DNA from: Ignavibacteriales bacterium
Lineage (GTDB): Bacteria; Bacteroidota; Ignavibacteria; Ignavibacteriales; Melioribacteraceae
DNA: 64,000 nucleotides
Assembly (NCBI GenBank): GCA_016177735.1
Contig: JACOUS010000018.1
Coordinates: forward strand, 62,001-126,000
Direction of reading: 5' to 3'
Shown here: piece after piece, positions 55,401 through 63,072 of the stretch
Layout of the letters: each line of letters opens with the position of its first letter
How positions within the stretch are numbered: the first letter of the stretch is position 1
Notes under the pieces: generated by a model
What the model saw: the letters and a program-made list of their open reading frames with translations, nothing else
Databases searched by the model: none
Told to the model about the DNA's origin: nothing
Translations under genes and position numbers: made by a program

Positions 55401-55683
55401 ACTTTATCAAGATTGGATCGATGCACCGAACGGAATGAGTATTGAACATTTGCCTTCGTACTACGGCGATATTTCATACTTCGTTAAAAAAGAAAATGAA
55501 AAGTACAGAGTTGATATCGTACTTCACGAAAACGAAAATGTGAAAGTTGTTCTGAAAAATTTCAATCAGAAAAAATTGCCGAAGAAAATTTTGGCAGACG
55601 GGATCGAGTTGAAAAATTTTACGGAGAATTCCATTCCGTTTTATATCGGTAAAACTCCGGTGAGTCTTGAGATTTTTTATTAA
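52498..55683 (+). CDS. Large discoidin-containing six-hairpin glycosidase-like enzyme, family unassigned
   Basis: About 1061 residues from ATG 52498; an ATG four codons on may be the real start of the signal peptide (K-I-I-I-A-I-L ... L-F-A-Q). No clear ribosome site was found. Order of domains: CBM-like jelly roll (about 30-190), discoidin/F5-8 type C-like domain (about 210-320), a beta-rich linker domain (about 330-590), then an (alpha/alpha)6-type catalytic region (about 600-960) with S-Y-E-R-S-W-I-R-D-G, H-G-E-L-V-Y, Y-W-D-D-F-F-G and D-A-Y-T-P-Y-E-V, then a short beta domain. The acidic R-D-G and W-D-D segments are plausible active-site residues. Homologous proteins are usually annotated only by the F5/8 domain. 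A carbohydrate-acting enzyme is likely from its neighbours; activity unknown. Confidence 0.75.
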   Translation: MSWQMKEVISKIIIAILVLLSLAIQLFAQPKTLDEFNTTEGWQIFASEGVEIKISTVDGWKGKCLHLDYNFTKGSGYGGIQKVLPIAYPENYQFNFYLRAQSPNNNLEFKLLSANNENVWWYNNRNYEFPDQWTKYVIKKRKIEFAWGPTTDKTLRQTEKLEFTIASYNGGKGTIYLDELKFEPLPELLSALLQPLFTATSTSKKSDVKFLSDKNHGTIWRSNSKEKQEIILDLQGRKEYGGLKIVWDEKDFASKFNLQISDDGKTWEKIYTAAKENPNINYIRLPEFESALIKIQLEKSFSGKGFGIREIEIKDGEYSADINRFFINIAKDHTRGFYPRYFNEEKSYWTVVGVSEDVKEALINEDGAVEVDKQNFSLEPFLYYDGKLKTWNSQQNIQRLEKNYLPVPSVKWLGDIQLEVKAFADGEANKSSVLYLSYTLKNISKEVKEGNLFVAVRPFQVNPYYQWLNVTGGAAKIRSIKTEKNKIVVNGAKYIVPISKADGFGAASFDDGDVTSFLSQDKLPQKKNVVDKIGYASAAMKFSFDLKPQEEKIFYVAVPFYKEIPGKLNSGKAQFVNQKLEETKKFWEEKITHVKFNLPSSADKIVNTIRTNLANILINRDKAGIQPGSRSYERSWIRDGSLTSSALLKNGIVKEVREFADWYSANQFENGKVPCVVDRRGPDPVPENDSHGELVYLIKQYFNYSKDTTWLRSKFENVNKTVDYIKFLVDQRSTDFYKSGNDSIRACYGILPESISHEGYSDKPRHSYWDDFFGMKGLKDAVEIADLLGEKEESKKIAGIRDEFKKNLYESIELATKRKKINYIPGCAELGDFDATSTTIALYPCNELNNLPHELLQNTFDKYFENTQNRAKPETVWDAYTPYEVRTIGSFIFLDQPERAHWLLEYFLNDQRPQGWNHWAEVVWKDRRIPRFIGDMPHTWVGSDFINSMRTMFIYENEYDSTIVLGAGLYQDWIDAPNGMSIEHLPSYYGDISYFVKKENEKYRVDIVLHENENVKVVLKNFNQKKLPKKILADGIELKNFTENSIPFYIGKTPVSLEIFY

Positions 55684-55703
55684 TAGATGTTACAAACGAG
55701 AAT

Positions 55704-57788
55704 ATGATTTTGAACGAAAAAATAAAATTAAACGGAAGCTGGTTTTACAAAACCGATGCAGATTCAAAATTGGATTATGAATCTGTGCGCAGATTGTTTT
55801 TATCGGGGAAGATAAAAGATGAGATGCGCGTTCCATCCAACTGGCAGCTTGCCGGCTTGAACAATTTCAGCGGTGCTGTTTGGTTTATAAAAAAATTTAA
55901 TGTAAGCGAAAAATTTTTTGCAAAACGAATAAAAATTCTTAAGTTGAAAGGCAAAGATTACATTGCAGATATTTGGTTGAACAAAAGCTTTGTGAGGCAC
56001 CATGAAGGTTATTTCCAAACGTTCAACTGCGATATCGGCAAATTTATTTTAAAGCAGAATCTGCTTGTCGTAAAAATAACCTCGCCTTTCGAAGAACCCG
56101 GCAAAGTTTGGCCCCTCAAGAAAAAACTTATCAAAGGAATTTTTAATCATCACGATTGCAGACCCGGCGCGTGGGATCCGAAACACGGGCAAGATCAAAA
56201 CACCGGCGGAATTTGGAACGATGTGCTGATCGAATCTGCAGATGGTGTTTGGCTCGAATCCGTGAGGCTTGATTCGAAAATTAATTACGCAAAAAATTAT
56301 GCGGATGTTAACATCAAAGCGGATTACCTTTCCGCTCTTTCAAAATCAGTGAAAGAAGAAATAGTTGCCGAGGTTCTTTCGCCGGATGGAAAAATTTTCG
56401 AACATCGTTTTAACGAAACTATAAAACCGGGGATGCAGACTTTTAAAATTTCGTTTGAAATTAATAACCCGTTTTTGTGGTGGAGTTGGGACATCGGCAA
56501 ACCGGATCTTTACAGAATAAAAATCTCATCAAAACTATTTGACGATTACAAAACTACTTTCGGAATCCGCGAAGTTAAACTTGACGACGAACAAATTTTT
56601 TATCTAAACGGAAAAAGATTATTCCTCCGCGGCACGAACATTATTCCGACACAATTTTTAAGCGATCTGACAAAAAAGAAAATAGAAAAACAAGTAACAC
56701 TGATTCGCGAAGCAAAGCTTAATGTAGTGCGAGTGCATGCCCACGTTAACCGTGATGAATTTTATGACGAGTGCGACAAGCAAGGAATTTTAGTTTGGCA
56801 AGATTTTGCACTGCAATGGACTTACGACGACTCCGAAGAATTTGCTAAGAATGCCGTCACTCAAATTAAAGAGATGGTACGCCAGCATTACAACCATCCT
56901 TCGATTTCATTTTGGTGCTGTCACAACGAACCCGGCAAGCAGATCGAAACATTGGATAAAAAATTATTTAATGCTGCTGCAAGCGAAGACAAAACTCGTG
57001 TAATCCGCATCGCTTCAAATTATGAAGAGCACGCATACGATGGCTGGTACTGGGGCGATAAAGAACATTATGCAGCCGCTCCGATGGGTCCGCTGGTTAC
57101 TGAATTTGGCGCGCAAGGTATTCCCGAAATTTCTTCGTTGAAAAAAATTCTTTCATTGGAAGATATCCGCAAACCGAATTGGGAAAAATGGAAGTATCAT
57201 AATTTTCAATACGAGCAGACTTTCCAAATTGCCGGCGTGCAAAAAGGAAAGAACACGCACGAGTTGATTCGTAATTCGCAAAATTATCAAGCCGAACTTT
57301 TACAGACAGCAATTGATTCTTACCGGCGCAAACGTTTCAACGGTATCAACGGAATTTTTCAATTTATGATGATCGACTGCTGGCAATCGATCACGTGGTC
57401 GGTTGTTGATTATTATTTCAAAAAGAAGAAAGCGTATTTCGCTTTGCAAAAAACGATGCAGCCGGTTTATGTTTCTGTTCGTGTACGGCAGAAAAAATAT
57501 TTTGCCGGTGCAAAATTAAATATCGATTGCTGGCTGATTAATGACTTGCACGAATCATTTTCAAATTGCAAACTTGCGTTTGATCTTAACGGAAAAATTG
57601 TAAACGAAATGGAAATGGGAACGGTTACGGAAGATTCGATTCGTTTTATCGACTGGGAATCGATTCATTTAATTTTGCCGAAAAACTTAAAAGCCGGAAA
57701 ACATTCTGTTGAAATTTTCTTGAAGAGTGATAAAAAAATTTTGACGGCAAATAATTTTGAGATTGAAATCGAGAGGGACACACGATGA
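55704..57788 (+). CDS. GH2 family glycoside hydrolase
   Basis: 694 residues and no signal peptide, so it should act in the cytoplasm. The classic GH2 order is present: sugar-binding jelly roll (about 10-170, with D-I-W-L-N and H-E-G-Y-F), Ig-like domain, and TIM barrel starting near 300 (F-Y-L-N-G-K-R-L-F-L-R-G). The acid/base Glu409 is in W-C-C-H-N-E-P and the nucleophile Glu467 is in V-T-E-F-G. GH2 includes beta-galactosidases, beta-mannosidases and beta-glucuronidases; with this context a beta-glucosidase or other exo-activity on imported oligosaccharide is plausible, but substrate is not readable. The stop overlaps the next ATG as ATGA. Confidence 0.92.
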   Translation: MILNEKIKLNGSWFYKTDADSKLDYESVRRLFLSGKIKDEMRVPSNWQLAGLNNFSGAVWFIKKFNVSEKFFAKRIKILKLKGKDYIADIWLNKSFVRHHEGYFQTFNCDIGKFILKQNLLVVKITSPFEEPGKVWPLKKKLIKGIFNHHDCRPGAWDPKHGQDQNTGGIWNDVLIESADGVWLESVRLDSKINYAKNYADVNIKADYLSALSKSVKEEIVAEVLSPDGKIFEHRFNETIKPGMQTFKISFEINNPFLWWSWDIGKPDLYRIKISSKLFDDYKTTFGIREVKLDDEQIFYLNGKRLFLRGTNIIPTQFLSDLTKKKIEKQVTLIREAKLNVVRVHAHVNRDEFYDECDKQGILVWQDFALQWTYDDSEEFAKNAVTQIKEMVRQHYNHPSISFWCCHNEPGKQIETLDKKLFNAAASEDKTRVIRIASNYEEHAYDGWYWGDKEHYAAAPMGPLVTEFGAQGIPEISSLKKILSLEDIRKPNWEKWKYHNFQYEQTFQIAGVQKGKNTHELIRNSQNYQAELLQTAIDSYRRKRFNGINGIFQFMMIDCWQSITWSVVDYYFKKKKAYFALQKTMQPVYVSVRVRQKKYFAGAKLNIDCWLINDLHESFSNCKLAFDLNGKIVNEMEMGTVTEDSIRFIDWESIHLILPKNLKAGKHSVEIFLKSDKKILTANNFEIEIERDTR

Positions 57789-59755
57789 AAAAAATAATTT
57801 TGTTCTGCTGTTCATTTATTTTTATGCTGAATGTTTTCGTGTATGCACAAGATACAACACCACCGGCAGTGCCGTCAAATTTTCGTGCGTACTCGTACGA
57901 GCTTCACGGCGATCTTTATTGGGATGCTAACACAGAAACAGATTTGTCGGGTTATCTTCTTTATAAATGGAACGGTTCGTCATTCGCATTTTCCCAAAAC
58001 TTGAGCAAAGATGTAACATGGCAAATGTATTGGTACGGGTTCACCGGTGTCGGCGAGAAATTTAAAATACGTGCGTACGATACTTCGGGAAATGTTTCCG
58101 ATTTCAGTGATGAAGTAGAAATCTCAACACATGAAATGACCGATGACGAATTTATGGATATGGTTCAGCGCGCTGTGTTCAGATATTTTTGGGATTGGGG
58201 CGACCCAACTTCAGGTGTTGCACGCGAACGCTGGCATTCCGATGAGAGCGATAAAACAAATACAATTGGCGGCGGCGGCTTCGGAGTTATGGCAATTTTA
58301 GTCGGTGTTGAACGCGGTTTTGTTACTCGCGGACAAGGTGCAGAAAGAATTTTAAAGATTGTTGATTTCCTTGCAAACAAAATTGAAAAATTCCACGGTG
58401 CATTTCCACATTGGTTCAACGGCACAACAGGCAAAGTTGTAAAATTTGGCGTGCAAGACGGCGGCGATATTGTTGAAACAGCTTTCATGATTCAAGGCTT
58501 GCTTGCAGCACGGCAATATTTTAATCAACAAGACAACACCGAAGCACAAATAAGAAATTTGACCACACAACTTTGGGAAAATGTTGATTGGGATTTTTAC
58601 CGCAACTATTCAACCGGGCTTTATTGGAACTGGTCGCCCACGATGGGATTCAATTTCAGCGACACATTTATTTTCCACGGATGGAACGAAACATTAATGC
58701 CGTACCTACTCGCAGTTGCATCGCCAACACACGGCATTCAAAAAATGTATTATGATTCCGGATGGGCGACAAACGGCGGAATAAGATATACGGGAAGTGC
58801 ACGCTACGGTTACGATTTGTATCTCGGAAATAAAAACAGTTACGGCGGACCTCTCTTCTTTACCCATTATTCTTTTCTTGGATTTGATCCGCGCACGAAA
58901 CGTGATAAGTATGCAAATTATTTTGCGCAAAATATAAATCAGAGTTTGATCAACTATTCTTACTGTGTCGATAATCCTAAAAAATTTACCGGCTATAGTG
59001 AAAACTGCTGGGGACTGACTGCAAGCTATTCGGTACCGGGCGTCGATTATACCGCGCATGAGCCGATGAATAACGATAACGGAACAATTGCACCGACTGC
59101 AGCGCTTTCATCGATGCCGTACACTCCGTATGCATCAAAACAAGCTATGAAATATTTTTACAGAACGTTCAAAGATAAGTTGTGGGGCAAGTTTGGTTTT
59201 AAAGATGCATTCAATCTAACTTACTCCGCAAACGGCGTGAGCGGCGAATGGTTCAGCGGCGGTTATCTGGCAATCGATCAGGGACCGATTATTTGCATGA
59301 TCGAAAATTACCGCTCGCAATTATTGTGGAATTTGTTTATGACTGATCCCGATATTCAAACGGCACTTCCTAAAATTCCATTTTATGATGACCAATTTCC
59401 TCCGACTGATGTTGAAGAAAAAAATGAAATGCCGGACGGATTTAAGTTGAATCAAAATTATCCGAACCCGTTCAACCCGGAAACGACAATTAAATATGTA
59501 CTTCCCGAAGCGGCGAATGTTACATTAAAAGTTTTTGATGTTTTAGGCAGAGAAGTAACAACACTTGTAAATGAATTTAAGCAAGCCGGTATCTATTATT
59601 CTACATTCACCGCTCTGCACTCTGCATTCTCAAGCGGAGTATATTTTTACACATTAAGGGTATGGGTTTCTCCAGAAGGGATGCCTTCGGCATTCGTCGG
59701 CTCACTTCGTTCCTCGGAATTTCAGGTAACACGCAAAATGCTTTTGCTCAAATAA
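57785..59755 (+). CDS. Surface GH144-type glucanase-like protein with Fn3 and type IX sorting domain
   Basis: 656 residues: signal peptide (1-21, ending V-Y-A-Q), one Fn3 domain (about 25-115, P-P-A-V-P-S-N-F-R-A), a PF10091 domain (about 120-545) with G-G-G-G-F-G-V-M-A, F-H-G-W-N-E-T-L-M-P, C-W-G-L-T-A-S and D-Q-G-P-I-I-C-M-I-E, and a C-terminal sorting domain. PF10091 proteins characterised as GH144 cut beta-1,2-glucan. The sorting domain carries two extra segments (around A-L-H-S-A-F-S and S-P-E-G-M-P-S-A-F-V-G-S) that look encoded by dispersed repeats. Probably the surface enzyme that starts polymer breakdown. Confidence 0.88.
   Translation: MKKIILFCCSFIFMLNVFVYAQDTTPPAVPSNFRAYSYELHGDLYWDANTETDLSGYLLYKWNGSSFAFSQNLSKDVTWQMYWYGFTGVGEKFKIRAYDTSGNVSDFSDEVEISTHEMTDDEFMDMVQRAVFRYFWDWGDPTSGVARERWHSDESDKTNTIGGGGFGVMAILVGVERGFVTRGQGAERILKIVDFLANKIEKFHGAFPHWFNGTTGKVVKFGVQDGGDIVETAFMIQGLLAARQYFNQQDNTEAQIRNLTTQLWENVDWDFYRNYSTGLYWNWSPTMGFNFSDTFIFHGWNETLMPYLLAVASPTHGIQKMYYDSGWATNGGIRYTGSARYGYDLYLGNKNSYGGPLFFTHYSFLGFDPRTKRDKYANYFAQNINQSLINYSYCVDNPKKFTGYSENCWGLTASYSVPGVDYTAHEPMNNDNGTIAPTAALSSMPYTPYASKQAMKYFYRTFKDKLWGKFGFKDAFNLTYSANGVSGEWFSGGYLAIDQGPIICMIENYRSQLLWNLFMTDPDIQTALPKIPFYDDQFPPTDVEEKNEMPDGFKLNQNYPNPFNPETTIKYVLPEAANVTLKVFDVLGREVTTLVNEFKQAGIYYSTFTALHSAFSSGVYFYTLRVWVSPEGMPSAFVGSLRSSEFQVTRKMLLLK
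59609..59722. repeat. Dispersed-repeat sequence inside a coding region
   Basis: GCTCTGCACTCTGCATTCTC near 59611 shares CTCTGCACTC with the intergenic repeat at about 11459; TCCAGAAGGGATGCCTTCGG (59671) and GGCTCACTTCGTTCCTCGGA (59699) resemble the TTCGCTTCGCTCAGA repeat class. Both are in frame in the sorting domain. Confidence 0.5.
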
Positions 59756-59781
59756 AGTTATTGTAAACAATAAAAAATATA

Positions 59782-61065
59782 ATGAACAAACTGAAAAATT
59801 TTTTTACTGTCATCTGTTTCCTGACTACTGCCTTCTGCCTTTTGAGCTGCTCACAAAAGAAGGAAGATGAAATCACATTAAATTTTTGGGCGATGGGTGT
59901 TGAAGGTGAATATGTTTCCAAACTTGTGCCCGAATTTGAAAAACAAAACCCCGGCATAAAAGTAAAAGTATTGCAGATTGCCTGGGTCGCAGCGCACGAA
60001 AAACTAATTACAGCATTTGCGAGCGGAACATTACCGGATGTATTTCAACTTGGCAACACATGGATTCCGGAATTCCAATCGCTCGGTTCAATCGAACCGC
60101 TCAATAATTACATTGCTAAATCATCCGTCGTTTCAGCGCAAAACTATTTTGAAGGAATTTGGGAAACGAACAAGATTGATGAAACCGTTTACGGTATTCC
60201 GTGGTATGTTGATACACGCGTTCTATTTTATCGTACCGATATTTTAAAAAGTGTCGGTTACAATTCTGCACCGCGGACATGGGCGGAACTTTACGATGCT
60301 TCAAAAAAAATAAAACAGAAGTACAACAGATATTCTTTCTTCATTCCAACTAATGAGTGGCTCCCGTTTATACTTTTTGGTATTCAAAATAATGCACGGC
60401 TGTTGAGAGATAATAATCAGCACGGAGATTTTACAAGCAAAGAATTCAGAGAGGCAATTGAGTACCTCGCAAAATTTTATTATGAAGGATTAGCACCGGT
60501 AGATATGCAGCAAGTGTTAAATGTTTATCAAGCATTTGGCGAAGGTTTCTTCTCGATGTACATCACCGGTCCATGGAATGTAACGGAATTCCAAAATCGT
60601 TTGCCTAAAGAATTACAAGATGATTGGATGACTGCACCGCTTCCTTCGCCGGATAATGATTATCCCGGTTATTCTTTGCCGGGCGGATCGAGCATTGTTC
60701 TCAATGCAGATTCAAAACAGAAAGATGCGGCGTGGAAGTGGATCGAATTTTTATCGAAGAACGAAACACAGTACAATTTTTATAAACTTGTTTCATCGCT
60801 TCCTTCTCTAAAAAAAGTTTGGGAATATCCCGAATTTGCCGGCAATATTTATATGAAAGCTTTTTATGATCAGCTTCAGAAAACAAAACCGACTCCCAAA
60901 ATTCCGGAGTGGGAACAGATAGTGTTTCAAAAAATTCAGCAGCAGACTGTTGAACCGATTGCGCGGAAAAAAATGACGATTGATGCCGCACTGAAACAAT
61001 TGAACAATGATGTTAATAACATTCTCGAAAAGCGAAGATGGCTGCTCCTTAATTCTGAGGAGTGA
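59782..61065 (+). CDS. Sugar ABC transporter solute-binding lipoprotein
   Basis: 427 residues. The N-terminus ends in L-L-S-C, so Cys23 is a lipid anchor; the rest is a family 1 (MalE/UgpB) solute-binding protein with L-N-F-W-A-M-G, F-E-K-Q-N-P-G-I-K-V, A-F-A-S-G-T-L-P-D-V-F-Q and Y-G-I-P-W-Y-V-D. It captures oligosaccharides in the periplasm for the permeases at 61251 and 62132. In beta-1,2-glucan loci such as that of Listeria, a binding protein of this type recognises sophorooligosaccharides. Here the ligand is inferred. Confidence 0.95.
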   Translation: MNKLKNFFTVICFLTTAFCLLSCSQKKEDEITLNFWAMGVEGEYVSKLVPEFEKQNPGIKVKVLQIAWVAAHEKLITAFASGTLPDVFQLGNTWIPEFQSLGSIEPLNNYIAKSSVVSAQNYFEGIWETNKIDETVYGIPWYVDTRVLFYRTDILKSVGYNSAPRTWAELYDASKKIKQKYNRYSFFIPTNEWLPFILFGIQNNARLLRDNNQHGDFTSKEFREAIEYLAKFYYEGLAPVDMQQVLNVYQAFGEGFFSMYITGPWNVTEFQNRLPKELQDDWMTAPLPSPDNDYPGYSLPGGSSIVLNADSKQKDAAWKWIEFLSKNETQYNFYKLVSSLPSLKKVWEYPEFAGNIYMKAFYDQLQKTKPTPKIPEWEQIVFQKIQQQTVEPIARKKMTIDAALKQLNNDVNNILEKRRWLLLNSEE

Positions 61066-61197
61066 AACGACGAAGAATCTCCTAATAATATTTGTGTGCA
61101 AAATTATTAATTGGGTTTTTTAAGCAGTAGCAATTTTAGACTGCACAATTTGTTAGTGAAGTAAATAAAGAAATAAATTCTAAAGAATAGCGCAGCA

Positions 61198-61252
61198 AGA
61201 ATCTCTTACACGAATTGGTAGGAGGCTCTTCGCTTCGCTCAGAGCCGAATGT
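61198..61252 (+). repeat. Dispersed ~55-bp repeat, copy 2, ending at a start codon
   Basis: Matches the copy at 9966-10020 and abuts the permease GTG at 61251. It contains a hairpin, GGCTCT (61224-61229) with AGAGCC (61241-61246), which lies where the ribosome would bind. Confidence 0.6.
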
Positions 61253-62135
61253 GAAAACAAATACAAAACTTAGTGTGTTAATACTTTTTCTCGGTCCATC
61301 GCTCATTGTGATTTTCGTTTTCTTTTTTCTGCCCGTGATTGCGGCATTCACGATGAGCTTTACCGATTTTGATATTTATTCGCTCGGAAATTTTGATTAT
61401 CTCCGCGTTACCGGTTTTGATAATTACAAAAAACTTTTGAACGAACCGCTTTTTTGGACAGCATTAAAAAATACTTTTTACTTTGTACTTGTCGGCGGAC
61501 CTTTATCAGTTGCGGCATCGCTCGGTACCGCACTTCTGCTCAATTCAAAATTGATAAAGTACAAAAGCATTTTCCGCATGATTTATTTTCTTCCGGTTGT
61601 TACGACACTTGTTGCCGTTTCGATTGTTTGGCGTTACTTCTATCATCCGCGTTTCGGATTGCTCAATTACATATTAAGTTTTATCGGGCTTGGTCCGTTT
61701 GACTGGCTCGGCGATCCGAATCTTGCGATGCCGGCAATTATTATTCTTGCAGTGTGGAAAAATTTCGGTTACAACATGATAATTTTTATTGCCGGTCTGC
61801 AAAACATTCCCGAAGATTTGTACGAAGCCGCGGGCATCGAAGGTGCGACGGCATGGCAGCAATTCAAACACATTACAATTCCACTACTTGCACCGACAAC
61901 ACTTTTTATCAGCGTGATTACAATGATCGGCTACTTCCAATTGTTTGCCGAGCCGTACGTGATGACGCAAGGCGGACCATTGAACAGCACGCTCAGTATT
62001 GTGCTTTACATGTATCAGGAAGGATTCCGCTGGTGGAATATAGGTTACTCGACAGCAATTGCATTTGCTCTTTTCATTATCATTTTGATCGGCACGTTAA
62101 TTCAATTTAGATTGCAGAAGGAGAGCGAAGCATGA
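61251..62135 (+). CDS. Sugar ABC transporter permease (MalF/UgpA type)
   Basis: 294 residues from GTG 61251, giving M-K-T-N-T-K-L-S-V-L-I-L-F-L. A TTG 12 codons upstream would translate the dispersed repeat and is discounted. Six membrane segments are seen, with the conserved ATPase-contacting loop E-A-A-G-I-E-G-A-T-A-W-Q-Q-F-K-H-I-T-I-P. It is the first permease; the stop overlaps the start of the second as ATGA. Confidence 0.92.
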   Translation: MKTNTKLSVLILFLGPSLIVIFVFFFLPVIAAFTMSFTDFDIYSLGNFDYLRVTGFDNYKKLLNEPLFWTALKNTFYFVLVGGPLSVAASLGTALLLNSKLIKYKSIFRMIYFLPVVTTLVAVSIVWRYFYHPRFGLLNYILSFIGLGPFDWLGDPNLAMPAIIILAVWKNFGYNMIIFIAGLQNIPEDLYEAAGIEGATAWQQFKHITIPLLAPTTLFISVITMIGYFQLFAEPYVMTQGGPLNSTLSIVLYMYQEGFRWWNIGYSTAIAFALFIIILIGTLIQFRLQKESEA

Positions 62136-62941
62136 AAAAATTTCTGATAATCTCGCTTGCGGTAATTGTTGCTGTTATGACTTTCACCCCTTTTTTGTGG
62201 ATGCTCTCCGCTTCGTTCATGAAAAGCGGTGCAGCAAATACGTATCCTCCCAAAATTTTTCCCGATGAATTTGATTTCTCGCATTACAAAACTTTGTTCA
62301 CGCGTTTGAACCTAACACGTTATTTAATCAACAGTACAGTTATTTCGCTCGGTGTTACTGCCTTATCGCTTCTGTTCAATTCGATGGCTGGCTACGCATT
62401 TGCAAAGTTCAGATTCAAAAAGAAAAAATCTTTTTTCAAATTTTTGTTAAGTGCAATGATAATTCCCGGACAAGTTACAATGCTTCCCGTCTTTTTAATT
62501 TTGAAAAACATGGGATTGATAAATACATATTGGGCAATAATAGTTCCGGCAATGGCAAGCATCTTCGGAATATTTTTGATACGCCAGTATGCGTTTTCAA
62601 TTCCCGATAGTTTGATCGAAGCCGCAAAGATGGACAGCGCAACCGAACTACAAATTTATTTCCGCATAATACTTCCATTGTGCAAACCGATTCTTGTTAC
62701 TCTCGGGTTGTTTACTTTTATGGGAACGTGGAATGATTTTCTTTGGCCACTGATTGTTATGACCGATATGAACATGTACACGCTTCCGGTTGCACTTGCA
62801 AACTTGATGAGCGAGCACGTTCAGGATACTGAATTGATGATGGCTGGATCGGTGATTACAATTCTTCCGGTGCTTGTTGTTTTCCTCGCTTTGCAGAAGT
62901 ATTACATAAAAGGAATTATGATGGGGAGTGTGAAAGAGTAA
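62132..62941 (+). CDS. Sugar ABC transporter permease (MalG/UgpE type)
   Basis: 269 residues. The EAA loop is [20 protein letters not shown], with about six hydrophobic segments. It pairs with the permease at 61251 to form the channel in the inner membrane. The ATG overlaps the previous stop codon. Confidence 0.94.
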   Translation: MKKFLIISLAVIVAVMTFTPFLWMLSASFMKSGAANTYPPKIFPDEFDFSHYKTLFTRLNLTRYLINSTVISLGVTALSLLFNSMAGYAFAKFRFKKKKSFFKFLLSAMIIPGQVTMLPVFLILKNMGLINTYWAIIVPAMASIFGIFLIRQYAFSIPDSLIEAAKMDSATELQIYFRIILPLCKPILVTLGLFTFMGTWNDFLWPLIVMTDMNMYTLPVALANLMSEHVQDTELMMAGSVITILPVLVVFLALQKYYIKGIMMGSVKE

Positions 62942-63072
62942 TATTTGCAGCCCTGAACGAAGTGAAGGGTCTCAAAGAATTTGATTGTGAAATTCTCGAA
63001 CAGAGGTACTCAACCAATAAAAGTCGCATTAATTTGTCACTTCGTTCTTCAGAATTAAAAATAGGAGAGACA
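62942..63072 (+). repeat. Palindrome-rich spacer of dispersed-repeat type
   Basis: Between the second permease and the ATPase: CCCTGAACGAAGTGAAGGGT, then the hairpin AGAATTT / AAATTCT (62976-62996), then CACTTCGTTCTTCAGAATT. These share words with the repeats at 9966, 59699 and 61198. Confidence 0.5.

Noticed and set aside
61215-61250. Upstream TTG start adding 12 residues to the permease
   Set aside because: The extra residues are translated dispersed-repeat DNA; GTG 61251 gives the normal N-terminus.
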